Source: Parvibaculum sp. (GTDB lineage: Bacteria; Pseudomonadota; Alphaproteobacteria; Parvibaculales; Parvibaculaceae). Taken from it: DNA of 37,539 bases. The DNA lies in assembly GCA_019635965.1 (NCBI GenBank), contig JAHBYK010000020.1:1-37539 (forward strand), in the 5' to 3' direction. The notes under the pieces are model-generated. The model was not told the DNA's origin and did not search any database. It saw only the letters and a list, made by a program, of their open reading frames with translations. Positions 14,617 through 24,173 of this stretch are shown piece by piece. Each line of letters opens with the position of its first letter. Within the stretch, counting starts at the first letter, position 1. A program made the position numbers and the translations under genes.

Positions 14617-15584
14617 TTTCTCGGCGCGGCTGCGCGCTTCAGCCGGTCGTTGATCGCCTCGCCGAGCCCCGTCATCGGGATCGGCGAGACGGCAATCACG
14701 CGGCCGGCGGCTTGGATGTCGAGCGCGCGCAACATGGCGAAGAGATTGGCCGCCGCTTCCGTGAGATCGCCTGTGGGCGAAAGGTTCATCGAGATAGCGG
14801 TGTGCGGCGCATTCGGCCCGAAGGCGAGCAGCGCCTCCTCCGCTCGAACCGATGTCGCGTCGAGCCTAAGAAGTGAGTCCGGGGCATAATGACTTTCAAG
14901 CTGACCGGGCGAGGCGCGGCCTTCTTCACCGGCGGTAGCGTCCGCATCCGCGAGCTTGCGTCCCAGAACCATCTCGATTTCCTCTCGCGCCACGGCGCCG
15001 GGGCGGAATAGGGTGGGCACGCCATCGGGGAAGCCGATCACCGTGGATTCGAGGCCAAGCGGGCAAGAGCCCCCATCGAGCACGATGGCAAGCGCGGGTG
15101 CTGAGCCCAGACCCTCCATCACATGCGTGGCGTTTGTCGGGCTCACCTTGCCTGACGGATTGGCGGAAGGTGCGGCGATGGGGCGTCCGGCAGCCTTGAG
15201 GAGCGCCTGCGCCACCTCATGAGCCGGCACCCGGAGCGCCACCGTGTCGAGCCCGGCGCTGACGAGGAGCGAAAGCGGCGTGTCCTGGCGCCGCGGCAGC
15301 ACCAGCGTCAGCCCGCCCGGCCAGAAGGCGCGGGCGAGGCGTTCGGCATCGGCATTGAAAAGGCAATGTCTTGCCGCCTCGGCAAGGCTCGACAGATGGA
15401 CGATCAGCGGGTTGAAGCGCGGCCGTCCCTTGGCCTCGAAAATGCGCGCGACCGCCCTATCATTCGTGGCATCGGCCCCGAGTCCATAGACAGTCTCGGT
15501 CGGAAAGGCGACGAGCCGCCCCTCGCGGAGCGCCACGCCTGCCTTTTCGATCGCCGATGCCGTTGCGCTGAGGCATTCCGCCAC
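14613..15584 (-). CDS. tsaC: L-threonylcarbamoyladenylate synthase (Sua5/YrdC type)
   Basis: No ATG fits: the conserved region is preceded in frame by two GTG codons. GTG 15584 (VAECLSATASAIEKAG) is chosen because AAAGG lies about nine bases upstream; GTG 15593 is an alternative. The 323-residue product makes threonylcarbamoyl-AMP from threonine, bicarbonate and ATP for the t6A37 tRNA modification. Visible motifs are GRLVAFPTETVYGLGADAT, KGRPRFNPLIVH, GLTLVLPRR and PIAAPSANPSGKVSPT (YrdC core, about 20-210), followed by a C-terminal Sua5 domain (about 230-320) with LAFGPN. The length matches Sua5 rather than short TsaC, so 'Sua5-type' is the more precise name. It is divergent from the acyl-CoA dehydrogenase gene across about 100 bases. 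Confidence 0.9.
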   Translation of the reverse strand: MAECLSATASAIEKAGVALREGRLVAFPTETVYGLGADATNDRAVARIFEAKGRPRFNPLIVHLSSLAEAARHCLFNADAERLARAFWPGGLTLVLPRRQDTPLSLLVSAGLDTVALRVPAHEVAQALLKAAGRPIAAPSANPSGKVSPTNATHVMEGLGSAPALAIVLDGGSCPLGLESTVIGFPDGVPTLFRPGAVAREEIEMVLGRKLADADATAGEEGRASPGQLESHYAPDSLLRLDATSVRAEEALLAFGPNAPHTAISMNLSPTGDLTEAAANLFAMLRALDIQAAGRVIAVSPIPMTGLGEAINDRLKRAAAPRN

Positions 15585-15683
15585 GCAAACCACCCTTTCA
15601 TCCGGTACACAGGGGCCGGAGAATACAGTAAAAGGCCGAAAACGCTTCTGTTTCCATGCCTTGCAGAGCTTGAGGAGCCCTAC

Positions 15684-17453
15684 ATGACATATCGCCCGCC
15701 GGTTCGCGACATGGCTTTCACGCTGAACGAGGTGGCTGGGCTCTCCGGCCTCATGGGGCGCGGTGCTTTCGAGGATGTGTCGCCCGATCTCGTGGAATCG
15801 GTCATGGAGGAAGGTGCAAAGCTCGCCGCCGATGTGCTGGCGCCGCTCAATCGCGAGGCCGACAAGCATGGCCTCAAGCTCGGAGAAACGGGTGTCTCCG
15901 TCTATCCGGCGATGGCCGACGCCTACCGCAAATGGGTTGATGGCGGCTGGGGAAGCCTTGCCGCGACACCCGAATTCGGCGGCCAGGGTCTGCCGACCGC
16001 GCTCGCCGTCGCCATGCAGGAAATGTGGAATGCCGCCTGCATGTCCTTCGGTCTCTGCCCGATTCTCTCTCAAGGTGCCATCGAGGCGCTGACGGCGCAT
16101 GGCACGGACGAACAGAAGCGGCGCTATCTGCCGAAGCTCATCTCGGGCGAATGGACCGGCACGATGAACCTGACCGAGCCCCAGGCGGGCTCCGATCTCA
16201 ATGCGCTGAAAGCGAAGGCCGTGCCGCAGGGCGATGGCAGCTATCTCATTACCGGCACCAAGATTTACATCACCTACGGCGATCACGACATGGCCGAGAA
16301 CATCGTCCATCTCGTGCTGGCGCGCCTTCCGGATGCACCGGCCGGCACGAAGGGCATCTCGCTTTTCCTGGTACCGAAATTCCTCGTGAACGAGGATGGT
16401 TCGCTCGGGCGCCGGAACGATGCCTATTGCATCGGACTGGAAGACAAACTCGGCATTCATGGCAGCCCCACCTGCGTCATGTCCTATGGCGAGAAGGGCG
16501 GCGCGGTAGGCTGGCTCATCGGCGAGGAGAACCGCGGCCTCGCCTGCATGTTCACCATGATGAACAATGCGCGCTTGCTCGTCGGTACGCAGGGCGTCGC
16601 CATTGCCGAAGCGGCATATCAGCATGCGCTGGCTTACGCCAAGGAGCGCAAGCAGGGCCGCCCGGTAGGCTCCAGCCTCGCGCCGGGCGAAATGGCGCCG
16701 ATCATCGAACATCCCGATGTCCGCCGGATGCTGCTCTCCATGAAGGTGATGACGGAGGCGGCGCGTGCGATCTGCTATGCGACGGCGGTCGCAATCGACG
16801 GCGCGCATGGCGGCGGTGACGAGGAAACGCGCCGCGCGGCGCAGGCCCGTGCCGATCTGCTGACGCCGGTTGCGAAATCCTTTTCGACGGACATCGGCGT
16901 CGAGGCGGCTTCCATCGGTGTGCAGATTCATGGCGGCATGGGCTTCATCGAGGAAACCGGCGCCGCGCAATTCTACCGCGATGCGCGCATCCTGCCGATC
17001 TACGAGGGCACGAACGGCATTCAGGCGATCGACCTGGTGACGCGGAAACTGCCGCTCGGCAATGGTGATGTTGCGCGCGGTTTCATTGCCGAAATGCGCG
17101 AGACGGCCAAGGCGGCGCGTTCCTCCAATGACAAGGTACTGACAGGCGTCGGCGCGGCGCTGGACGAGGCGCTCGACACGCTCGACAAGGCAACGGACTA
17201 CATGCTCGCCAATCTGAAATCGGCACCTAACGATTGCCTTGCCGGCGCGTCACCCTATCTGCGCATTTTCGGTACGGCGGCAGGCGGGCATTATCTCGTA
17301 CGCGCCGCGCTGATGGACAGGGCGGCCACGGCGCGCCGCGCCATTGCACAGTTCTATGCGGCGAACATTCTGCCCAATGTGCATGGGCTGCTTGGCCCGG
17401 CAACGGCAGGCGATGAAAGCCTGTTTGCGCTCGCTGTGGACGAGCTGGGCTGA
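15684..17453 (+). CDS. Acyl-CoA dehydrogenase with C-terminal extension (FadE/DmdC-like)
   Basis: The start at 15684 is preceded by GAGGAG, which sets the 589-residue length. The N-terminal helical domain (LDL-type PDLVESVMEEGAKLAADVLAPLNREAD) leads to the FAD-binding middle region, TGTMNLTEPQAGSDLNALKAKAVPQGDGSYLITGTKIYITYGDHD. The C-terminal all-alpha part holds NARLLVGTQGVAIAEAAYQHALAYAKERKQGR, with GGMGFIEETGAAQFYRDARILPIYEGTNGIQAIDLV; Glu in YEGTNG is the expected catalytic base. A further ~100-residue extension is typical of the 3-methylmercaptopropionyl-CoA dehydrogenase and long-chain acyl-CoA dehydrogenase subgroup. The enzyme introduces a C2-C3 double bond into acyl-CoA, passing electrons to ETF. 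It is translationally coupled to the symporter gene downstream. Confidence 0.9.
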   Translation: MTYRPPVRDMAFTLNEVAGLSGLMGRGAFEDVSPDLVESVMEEGAKLAADVLAPLNREADKHGLKLGETGVSVYPAMADAYRKWVDGGWGSLAATPEFGGQGLPTALAVAMQEMWNAACMSFGLCPILSQGAIEALTAHGTDEQKRRYLPKLISGEWTGTMNLTEPQAGSDLNALKAKAVPQGDGSYLITGTKIYITYGDHDMAENIVHLVLARLPDAPAGTKGISLFLVPKFLVNEDGSLGRRNDAYCIGLEDKLGIHGSPTCVMSYGEKGGAVGWLIGEENRGLACMFTMMNNARLLVGTQGVAIAEAAYQHALAYAKERKQGRPVGSSLAPGEMAPIIEHPDVRRMLLSMKVMTEAARAICYATAVAIDGAHGGGDEETRRAAQARADLLTPVAKSFSTDIGVEAASIGVQIHGGMGFIEETGAAQFYRDARILPIYEGTNGIQAIDLVTRKLPLGNGDVARGFIAEMRETAKAARSSNDKVLTGVGAALDEALDTLDKATDYMLANLKSAPNDCLAGASPYLRIFGTAAGGHYLVRAALMDRAATARRAIAQFYAANILPNVHGLLGPATAGDESLFALAVDELG

Positions 17454-18823
17454 TGATGGATTTCGGCACGATCTCGCTGGCACTCGCCATCATCTGGGTG
17501 ATGCTGATCGTCTCGAAGTATCTACGCTGGCGCGTGGCCGTGCTGGCCAGGCTCTTCATCCCCGGCTCGGTGATCGCAGGCTTTATCCTTCTTTTCGCCG
17601 GGCCGGAAGTCGGCTGGTCGATCGTGCCTGAGGGCGTGCTCGATATCTGGCGGCAGCTTCCCGCACTCCTCATCAACGTGGTCTTTGCCGGTCTCTTTCT
17701 CGGCAAGATCATTCCGGGCCCCAGCCAGATCTGGCGCCGCGCGGGGCCGGTCATCGCTTATGGTCAGGCAATCGCCTGGGGGCAATATGTCGTCGGGCTC
17801 GGTCTCGTCGTCGCGGTGCTGACGCCGTTCTATGCGACGCCGCCAGTTGCAGGCGCATTGATCGAGATTTCATTCGAGGGCGGACACGGGACGGCGGCGG
17901 GCCTTGGCCCCACATTTGAAGCGGTAGGCTTTGCGGCCGGCACCGACCTTGCGCTCGGCCTTGCGACCATCGGCCTTGTGGGCTCGGTGCTGATCGGCCT
18001 CGTCCTCATCAACTGGGCGGCGCGGCGCGGGCTTGTCGATCCTTCGGGCGCGCGTGAACCGGCGCCGGAGCTTCATCCCGATCCGCCCGCCGATACGACG
18101 GCACCTCTTGCCGCCCGCCCGCAGACGAGCGATGCGGCACAGCCTATCGACCCCATGTCCCTTCATCTCGGCCTTTTCGCGGCAGCCATCGCCATTGGCT
18201 GGGGGCTGCATCAGCTTCTGATCCTTCTGGAAGAAAACACATGGGGCCGCGACGGCACAAAGATACTTGCCTATCTGCCGCTCTTTCCGCTCGCGATGCT
18301 TGGCGGCGTCGCCGTGCAGATCGTGGTCAGCCGCTATGTCGGCATGAGCCTTGTCGACCGCGCGCTGGTGAACCGCATCTCCGGTGCGGCGCTCGATATT
18401 CTGATCGTCGCGGCACTGGCAACGCTTTCACTTTCCGCCATCCACGAAAATCTCGGACCCTTCGTCTGGCTCGCTGTCGGAGGCATCATCTGGAACATCG
18501 TGGCGCTGCTCGTGCTTGCGCCGCGCATGCTCGGGCCCGACTGGTTCGCGCAGGGCATCCCGCATTTCGGTCAGGCCATGGGCATGACGGTGAGCGGCCT
18601 CATGCTCTTCCGCATCGCCGACCCGGAGAACCGCTCGGGCGGGCTCGAGAATTTCGGCTACAAGCAGCTCTTCTTCGCGCCCATCGTGGGCGGCGGGCTT
18701 TTCACGGCGGCCGCCATGCCGCTCATCCTCGCCTTCGGGCCCTGGCCGATCCTCATCGGGACGAGTCTGCTGCTCGCCATCTGGATCTATGTCGGCGACA
18801 GGCTGGCGCGGAAGGTGCCGTAG
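17453..18823 (+). CDS. GltS-type sodium/glutamate-symporter-family membrane protein
   Basis: The ATG at 17453 overlaps the TGA of the acyl-CoA dehydrogenase by one base (TGATG), indicating translational coupling. The 456-residue protein has about ten to twelve hydrophobic segments. It starts with FGTISLALAIIWVMLIVSKYL, carries the family motif EGGHGTAAGLGPTFEAVGF (about 143-161), and ends with the second inverted half containing FGQAMGMTVSGLMLFR and GLFTAAAMPLILAFG. A hydrophilic Pro/Ala-rich linker (about 200-235) separates the two halves. GltS transports glutamate with sodium; this longer, more distant member may carry another acid. Its link to an acyl-CoA dehydrogenase suggests uptake or export of an organic acid in the same pathway, which is inference. 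Confidence 0.82.
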   Translation: MMDFGTISLALAIIWVMLIVSKYLRWRVAVLARLFIPGSVIAGFILLFAGPEVGWSIVPEGVLDIWRQLPALLINVVFAGLFLGKIIPGPSQIWRRAGPVIAYGQAIAWGQYVVGLGLVVAVLTPFYATPPVAGALIEISFEGGHGTAAGLGPTFEAVGFAAGTDLALGLATIGLVGSVLIGLVLINWAARRGLVDPSGAREPAPELHPDPPADTTAPLAARPQTSDAAQPIDPMSLHLGLFAAAIAIGWGLHQLLILLEENTWGRDGTKILAYLPLFPLAMLGGVAVQIVVSRYVGMSLVDRALVNRISGAALDILIVAALATLSLSAIHENLGPFVWLAVGGIIWNIVALLVLAPRMLGPDWFAQGIPHFGQAMGMTVSGLMLFRIADPENRSGGLENFGYKQLFFAPIVGGGLFTAAAMPLILAFGPWPILIGTSLLLAIWIYVGDRLARKVP

Positions 18824-18851
18824 CGTCGGGCAGGCCCTGTGCCGTCCGGGT

Positions 18852-18880
18852 TTGACGGCACCCGCCCATGCGCCTATCAC
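18852..18880 (+). promoter_or_regulatory. Sigma70-type promoter before the MBL-fold gene
   Basis: TTGACG (18852-18857), a 17-base spacer and TATCAC (18875-18880) form a plausible promoter 46 bases upstream of the ATG at 18927. The intervening region is otherwise free of signals. Confidence 0.5.
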
Positions 18881-18926
18881 GAATGGGTGATCCGCCCCTC
18901 CCGGCGGCCCCGTTTCGAGAGTTCAG

Positions 18927-19982
18927 ATGTCCGATATTTCGCAAGCCCCGATTGAAAGCACCGGTCTCACCTATCCCTTCGACCGGGTGCCGGGGCCTGC
19001 GGAAATGATCGAGGTGGCGCCGGGCATCCATTGGGTGCGGATGCCGCTGCCCTTCCAGCTCGACCACATCAACCTCTGGCTGCTGGAAGACGGCGGAGGC
19101 TGGGCGGTTGTCGATACCGGCGTTGCCTCCGACGAGGTGAAGGCGCTCTGGCGCGAGATTTTCAAGACCGGCCTTGGCGGCAAGCCGGTGACGCGCCTCA
19201 TCGTGACGCATCTTCATCCCGATCACGTGGGTCTTGCCGGCTGGTTCACGCGCAAATGGGGCATCGAGCTTTCGATGTCGCGCACGGACTTCCTGATGTG
19301 CCGCAACCTCGTACTCGATACGGGCCGCGAGGCGCCGAAGGAAGCGCTCGACTTCTATCGCGCGGCGGGCTTCAGCGAGCGCGGCATCGAGAGCTACCGC
19401 AAACGCTTCGGCGGCTTCGGCGAGCGCGTCTCGCGGCTACCGGATATTTTCCGCCGCTTGCGCGAAGGCGATGAAATGACGATCGGCGGGCGCACATGGC
19501 GCGTCGTCGTCGGCTCCGGTCATGCGCCGGAACATGTCTGCCTCTTCTGCGAGGAAGACCGCATTCTGATTTCAGGCGATCAGGTGCTGCCGCGCATCTC
19601 GTCCAATGTCAGCCTTCACCCGACAGAGGCATACGAGAACCCGCTCGAGGACTGGATCGAAAGCTGCAAGCGGCTCCGCTCCACGCTGCCTGACGATGTG
19701 CTGGTGCTGCCGGCGCATAACGAACCCTTCTACGGGCTCCACCGGCGCCTGACGCAGTTGATCGACGGCCATGAGGACGGGCTCGCGAAGCTTCACGCCA
19801 TGCTCGACGAGCCGAAACGCGCCATCGACGTCTTCCCGGCCCTCTTCAAGCGCAAGATCGGCCCGGAAGTCTTCTTCATGGCGACAGGCGAAAGCCTCGC
19901 CCACCTGAACTGCCTCCTCGGCCGCGGCCTCGCGACAGTGAGCCGCGACGAAAAAGGGGTGAACTGGTATCGCCGCGCGTGA
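18927..19982 (+). CDS. MBL-fold metallohydrolase with C-terminal helical domain
   Basis: The 351-residue protein has the metallo-beta-lactamase motifs. HLHPDHVGLAGW (about 94-105) gives His-x-His-x-Asp-His, VVGSGHAPEHVCL (about 193-205) the third His, ISGDQVLPRIS the bridging Asp, and VLPAHNEPF the last His, so two metals are expected. A C-terminal segment after residue about 265 (HEDGLAKLHAMLDEPKRAIDVFPALFKRKIG) is the winged-helix domain found in MBL hydrolases of the RNase-Z/GloB-like group. The substrate is unknown; thioester or ester hydrolysis is usual. It stands on its own promoter between the symporter gene and the deacetylase gene, which starts 33 bases downstream. Confidence 0.87.
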   Translation: MSDISQAPIESTGLTYPFDRVPGPAEMIEVAPGIHWVRMPLPFQLDHINLWLLEDGGGWAVVDTGVASDEVKALWREIFKTGLGGKPVTRLIVTHLHPDHVGLAGWFTRKWGIELSMSRTDFLMCRNLVLDTGREAPKEALDFYRAAGFSERGIESYRKRFGGFGERVSRLPDIFRRLREGDEMTIGGRTWRVVVGSGHAPEHVCLFCEEDRILISGDQVLPRISSNVSLHPTEAYENPLEDWIESCKRLRSTLPDDVLVLPAHNEPFYGLHRRLTQLIDGHEDGLAKLHAMLDEPKRAIDVFPALFKRKIGPEVFFMATGESLAHLNCLLGRGLATVSRDEKGVNWYRRA

Positions 19983-20015
19983 AGGGTGAGCTTCGCCTGT
20001 GCTAGGCTGATATTT

Positions 20016-20945
20016 ATGCCGACCCTTCTCGTCACCCATGCCGCCTGCTTTGCCCATGAAACGCCACCTGGCCACCCGGAATGCGTGGAGCGGTTGCGCG
20101 CCGTTCTTGGGGCGCTGGAGGCGGAGGAGTTCATGCTTCTGGAGCGGGTGGAGGCGCCGCGCGCGACGCGCGAGCAGATCGCCCGCGTCCATCCCGAGAG
20201 CCATATCGCCCGGCTTGAAGAGATCGCTCCGGCGGAGGGTTTCCGCCGGATCGATGCCGATACGTCGATGTCGCCCGGTTCGCTCGAAGCGGCGTACCGC
20301 GCGGCGGGGGCCGTGGTCTATGCGGTGGATGAGGTGATGGCGGGGAGAGCGCGCAACGGCTTCTGCGCCGTGCGCCCGCCGGGGCATCACGCGGAACCGC
20401 AAACGGCTATGGGCTTCTGCCTTTTCAACAATATCGCTATCGGCGCGCTTCACGCCCGGAAGGCGCATGGTTGCGAACGCGTGGCTGTGGTGGATTTCGA
20501 CGTCCATCACGGCAATGGCACGCAGGCCGCTTTCGAGTGCGACCCCTCGCTCCTCTATATCTCGACGCATCAATGGCCGCTTTATCCGGGCACGGGCCGG
20601 GCCAGCGAACAGGGTCTCGGCAATATCTATAATCGCTGCCTGCCGCCGGGGGCGGGCTCGGAGGAATTCCGCGCGGTGATGTCGGACGCGGTGATCCCGG
20701 CGCTTGAGCAATTCCGCCCCGATTTCATCTTCATTTCGGCGGGTTTCGATGCGCATATCGCAGACCCCCTCGCAAATCTGCGTCTCACCGAAGCAGATTT
20801 CGGCTGGGCGACAGCGGAACTCGTGAAGGCGGCGGACCGCCTTTGCCGGGGCCGCGTTGTCTCCGCGCTCGAGGGGGGCTATGACTTGGAGGCACTGGCG
20901 GCAAGCGCGCGGGCTCATGTCCGCGCCCTGATGCTCACCGCCTGA
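20016..20945 (+). CDS. Histone deacetylase-family (class II, acetylpolyamine/acetoin type) hydrolase
   Basis: The start at 20016 (MPTLLVTHAACF) gives 309 residues. The zinc-amidohydrolase motifs are all present: VRPPGHHAEPQTAMGFCLFNNIAIGA (about 125-150) with the charge-relay His pair, VVDFDVHHGNGTQAAFE (about 164-180) with metal ligands Asp and His, SAGFDAH (about 247-253) with the third ligand, and the closing EGGYDLEAL with the transition-state Tyr region. Bacterial relatives deacetylate polyamines, acetyl-lysine or other amides. It is the first gene of the run xseB-ispA-dxs-tlyA on this strand, with about 30 bases before xseB. This gene order is common in alphaproteobacteria, and the reason for it is not known. 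Confidence 0.9.
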   Translation: MPTLLVTHAACFAHETPPGHPECVERLRAVLGALEAEEFMLLERVEAPRATREQIARVHPESHIARLEEIAPAEGFRRIDADTSMSPGSLEAAYRAAGAVVYAVDEVMAGRARNGFCAVRPPGHHAEPQTAMGFCLFNNIAIGALHARKAHGCERVAVVDFDVHHGNGTQAAFECDPSLLYISTHQWPLYPGTGRASEQGLGNIYNRCLPPGAGSEEFRAVMSDAVIPALEQFRPDFIFISAGFDAHIADPLANLRLTEADFGWATAELVKAADRLCRGRVVSALEGGYDLEALAASARAHVRALMLTA

Positions 20946-20975
20946 AATGACGACCGAAGTTGCGAGGAGAACGAC

Positions 20976-21236
20976 ATGGCCGCCGCGAAAGCCGATGCTC
21001 ACAAGGACATCGAGAAGCTGAGCTTCGAAGAGGCGCTGGCGCAGCTCGAGAAGATCGTTTCCCAGCTTGAGTCCGGCAATGCGGAACTTGAGAACTCGAT
21101 TGAGCTATATGAGCGAGGCACGGCGCTGAAGGCGCATTGCGAGGCGCGGCTGAAGGCGGCGGAAGCCAAAGTCGAGAAGATCCGCCTCTCGGCCTCCGGC
21201 GAGGCGTCGGGCACCGAACCGCTCGACGTCGAGTAA
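20976..21236 (+). CDS. xseB: Exodeoxyribonuclease VII small subunit
   Basis: The 86-residue protein shows the XseB core, [44 protein letters not shown] (about 13-56), with two helices of heptad pattern and the LExG signature. It pairs with the large subunit XseA (not in the window) to degrade single-stranded DNA into acid-soluble fragments. It lies 30 bases after the deacetylase-like gene and six bases before ispA. The downstream gene starts straight after, an arrangement seen in many proteobacteria. Confidence 0.95.
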   Translation: MAAAKADAHKDIEKLSFEEALAQLEKIVSQLESGNAELENSIELYERGTALKAHCEARLKAAEAKVEKIRLSASGEASGTEPLDVE

Positions 21237-21242
21237 TCCCGC

Positions 21243-22151
21243 ATGGCCGCACCCGCCGCAGACGACGGCAGATTCGAGGCGGCGCTCCGCCAATGCGCGC
21301 GCGAGGTGGAGCGGATGCTCGACCTCCTGCTGCCGCGGCCCGAGGGCCCCGAGGCACAGCTTGCCGAAGCGATGCGCTATGCAGCGCTCGGCGGCGGCAA
21401 GAGGTTCCGGCCATTTCTCGTCTGCCAGAGTGCGGCCATTTTCGATGTGAACATTGAGTCCGCCCTGCGTGCGGCTGCTGCTGCCGAATGTGTGCATATC
21501 TATTCGCTTATTCATGACGATCTGCCTTGCATGGATGACGATGACCTCCGCCACGGCGCTCCGACCGTCCATCGCAAGTTCGATGAGGCGACCGCGGTGC
21601 TCACAGGCGATGCGCTTCTGACGCTTGCCTTCGATATTCTCGGCGATACGGACACGCATGAACGCGCGCGGGTGCGGATCGAGCTTGTGCGCCGTCTGGC
21701 CGCCGCCGCCGGCGCGCGAGGCATGGTGGGCGGGCAGATGATCGACCTCTCAAGCGAGGGAAAGGCGCTCGACATGAACGGCGTGACCCGGCTTCACCAG
21801 TTGAAGACGGGCGCACTCATCTCCTTCTGCTGCGAGGCGGGCGCCATTCTGGGCCGGGCATCACCGGAGGGGCTTCAGGCGCTCCACGCCTATGCCCATG
21901 ATCTGGGGCTTGCCTATCAGATTGCCGATGATCTGCTGGATGTGGAGGGCGATGCCGCGACACTCGGCAAGACGGCCGGCAAGGATGTGGCCGCCGGCAA
22001 GGCGACCTTCGTTTCGATCCTGGGTGTCGACAGGGCCCGCGCGCAGGCCCGTATGCTGGCCGATCAGGCCGTCCAACACCTTGATTTGTTTGATGAAAGA
22101 GCCGATCTTTTGCGTCTGGCGCCGCATTTCGTTATAACGCGGCGCAACTGA
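21243..22151 (+). CDS. ispA: Farnesyl-diphosphate-type polyprenyl synthetase
   Basis: The 302-residue protein condenses isopentenyl diphosphate with allylic diphosphates to make C15 (or C20) precursors. The first Asp-rich motif is DDLPCMDDDD (about 98-107). The second, ADDLLDVEGD (about 230-239), precedes a C-terminal tail. KTG, KRFRPFLV (about 52-60) and YQIADD match short-chain trans-prenyl transferases, and the two residues between DD and the later Asp are typical of bacterial FPP synthases. The product length cannot be assigned with certainty; farnesyl is most likely for this IspA type. Downstream of it lies dxs, the first step of the MEP pathway feeding its substrates, so both ends of isoprenoid synthesis sit in one transcript. 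Confidence 0.93.
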   Translation: MAAPAADDGRFEAALRQCAREVERMLDLLLPRPEGPEAQLAEAMRYAALGGGKRFRPFLVCQSAAIFDVNIESALRAAAAAECVHIYSLIHDDLPCMDDDDLRHGAPTVHRKFDEATAVLTGDALLTLAFDILGDTDTHERARVRIELVRRLAAAAGARGMVGGQMIDLSSEGKALDMNGVTRLHQLKTGALISFCCEAGAILGRASPEGLQALHAYAHDLGLAYQIADDLLDVEGDAATLGKTAGKDVAAGKATFVSILGVDRARAQARMLADQAVQHLDLFDERADLLRLAPHFVITRRN

Positions 22152-22215
22152 GGCGCCGGCCGGGCGCCAATGCGGGCCTTGTGCCCTGTCTGGCCCCTGA
22201 CGGCCGAGGTGAGAG

Positions 22216-24165
22216 TTGAGCAGCGATATTCCGACCCCATTGCTTGACCGTGTGGCGACGCCTGCGGAACTTCGCGCTTTGCCCGAATCCGATCTGAGGC
22301 AGCTCGCCGACGAACTTCGCGCCGAAGTGATCGACGCCGTGTCGCAGACGGGCGGCCATCTCGGCGCAGGCCTTGGCGTGGTCGAACTGACCGTTGCGCT
22401 TCACTATGTGTTCAACACACCGGACGACCGCATCATCTGGGATGTCGGGCATCAGGCCTATCCGCACAAGGTTCTGACCGGGCGGCGCGACCGCATCCGG
22501 ACATTGCGTCAGGGCGGCGGGCTTTCCGGCTTCACCAAGCGCGCCGAAAGCGAATACGACCCCTTCGGTGCGGCCCATTCCTCGACATCGATTTCGGCGG
22601 GCCTTGGCATGGCCGTTGCCCGCGATCTGAAGGGCGGCAGGAACAATGTCGTCGCCGTGATCGGCGATGGGGCGATGTCCGCCGGCATGGCCTATGAGGC
22701 GATGAACAATGCCGGTTCGATGGACAGCCGCCTCATCATCATCCTGAACGACAACGACATGTCGATCGCCCCGCCCGTGGGCGCGATGAGTGCCTATCTC
22801 GCGCGGCTGCTTTCCGGCGGCGCCTATCTTTCAATGCGTCACCTCGCCAAGCAGCTTGCGCGCCTTCTGCCGAAGCGGCTGGAAGAAAGCGCACGCCGCG
22901 CCGAGGAATATGCGCGCGGCATGGCGACCGGCGGCGGAACGCTTTTCGAGGAGCTGGGTCTTTATTATGTCGGTCCCATCGACGGACATAATTTCGATCA
23001 CCTTTTGCCGGTTCTGAGGAATGTGCGCGATGCGGGCGAAGGCCCGATCCTCGTTCACGTCGTGACGCAAAAGGGCAAGGGCTACGCGCCTGCGGAGGCA
23101 TCCGCAGACAAGTATCACGGCGTTTCGAAATTCGACGTGGTGACGGGCGCGCAAGCCAAGGCCAAAGCCAATGCGCCGAGCTACACCAAGGTATTTGCGG
23201 AAAGTCTCATCGCCCATGCCGAGCAGGACGACAAGATCGTCGCCGTGACGGCCGCGATGCCTTCCGGCACCGGGCTTGATCTATTCGGCGAGCGCTTCCC
23301 CGCGCGCACATTCGATGTCGGCATCGCCGAACAGCATGGCGTGACATTCGCGGCAGGCCTTGCCGCAGAAGGTTTCAAGCCATTTACCGCGATCTACTCG
23401 ACCTTCCTGCAGCGCGCCTACGACCAGGTGGTACATGACGTGGCGATCCAGCGCCTGCCCGTGCGCTTTGCCATCGACCGTGCAGGGCTTGTCGGCGCGG
23501 ACGGGCCCACCCATGCAGGATCGTTCGATGTGACCTATCTTGCCTGCCTGCCGGATTTCGTCGTCATGGCGGCGGCGGATGAGGCGGAATTGAAACATAT
23601 GGTCGCAACATCGCTGGCAATCAACGATCGGCCATCCTCCTTCCGCTATCCGCGCGGCGAAGGCGTGGGAGTCGAGATGCCCGCGATCGGCACGCCGCTT
23701 GAAATCGGCAAGGGCCGCATCATGCGGGAAGGCACGAAAGTCGCGATCCTTTCGCTCGGCACGCGGCTTGCCGAGGCATTGAAGGCAGCCGATCAACTCG
23801 GCGCTCTCGGTCTGTCCACCACTGTTGCTGATGCCCGTTTCGTGAAGCCGCTCGACACGGACCTCGTGGCAAGGCTCGCGCGCGAGCACGAAGTGCTGGT
23901 GACGGTGGAGGAAGGCTCCATCGGCGGTTTCGGCAGCCATATCCTCGACTTCCTCGCCCGTTCCGGCATCCTCGATCGCGGGCTGAAAGTGCGGCCCATG
24001 GCGCTGCCCGATATCTTCATCGATCACGACAAGCCTGAAGTGATGTATGACGTCGCCGGCCTCAACGCGGCGCAGATTGTGGAAACGGTGCTTTCGGCGC
24101 TCGGCGGTCAGGAAACGGCGATTGCGAGCCTCCGCGAGATCGCGCCGCAGCCGAAACTCGTCTGA
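22216..24165 (+). CDS. dxs: 1-deoxy-D-xylulose-5-phosphate synthase
   Basis: Translation seems to start at TTG 22216, with GAGG and GAGAG immediately upstream; no ATG fits the conserved N-terminus ([12 protein letters not shown]). The 649-residue enzyme condenses pyruvate and glyceraldehyde-3-phosphate with thiamine diphosphate, the committed step of the MEP isoprenoid pathway. Domain I holds [21 protein letters not shown] (about 49-69), [14 protein letters not shown] and the [16 protein letters not shown] diphosphate/Mg motif (about 154-169). The transketolase-like central part contains [21 protein letters not shown] (catalytic Glu/His, about 370-390) and [18 protein letters not shown]. The C-terminal domain contains [16 protein letters not shown] 64-base gap separates it from ispA and 8 bases from tlyA. 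Confidence 0.96.
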   Translation: MSSDIPTPLLDRVATPAELRALPESDLRQLADELRAEVIDAVSQTGGHLGAGLGVVELTVALHYVFNTPDDRIIWDVGHQAYPHKVLTGRRDRIRTLRQGGGLSGFTKRAESEYDPFGAAHSSTSISAGLGMAVARDLKGGRNNVVAVIGDGAMSAGMAYEAMNNAGSMDSRLIIILNDNDMSIAPPVGAMSAYLARLLSGGAYLSMRHLAKQLARLLPKRLEESARRAEEYARGMATGGGTLFEELGLYYVGPIDGHNFDHLLPVLRNVRDAGEGPILVHVVTQKGKGYAPAEASADKYHGVSKFDVVTGAQAKAKANAPSYTKVFAESLIAHAEQDDKIVAVTAAMPSGTGLDLFGERFPARTFDVGIAEQHGVTFAAGLAAEGFKPFTAIYSTFLQRAYDQVVHDVAIQRLPVRFAIDRAGLVGADGPTHAGSFDVTYLACLPDFVVMAAADEAELKHMVATSLAINDRPSSFRYPRGEGVGVEMPAIGTPLEIGKGRIMREGTKVAILSLGTRLAEALKAADQLGALGLSTTVADARFVKPLDTDLVARLAREHEVLVTVEEGSIGGFGSHILDFLARSGILDRGLKVRPMALPDIFIDHDKPEVMYDVAGLNAAQIVETVLSALGGQETAIASLREIAPQPKLV

Positions 24166-24173
24166 GAAATTTC

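Noticed and set aside
14613..16970. 785-codon minus-strand frame
   Set aside because: Only its last ~323 codons are the threonylcarbamoyl-AMP synthase; the rest lies opposite the acyl-CoA dehydrogenase gene and looks like shadow sequence.
22152..22168. GGCGCC-GGCCG-GGCGCC hairpin between ispA and dxs as a terminator
   Set aside because: It has no T run, and dxs follows closely on the same strand, so it is more likely chance GC symmetry than termination.
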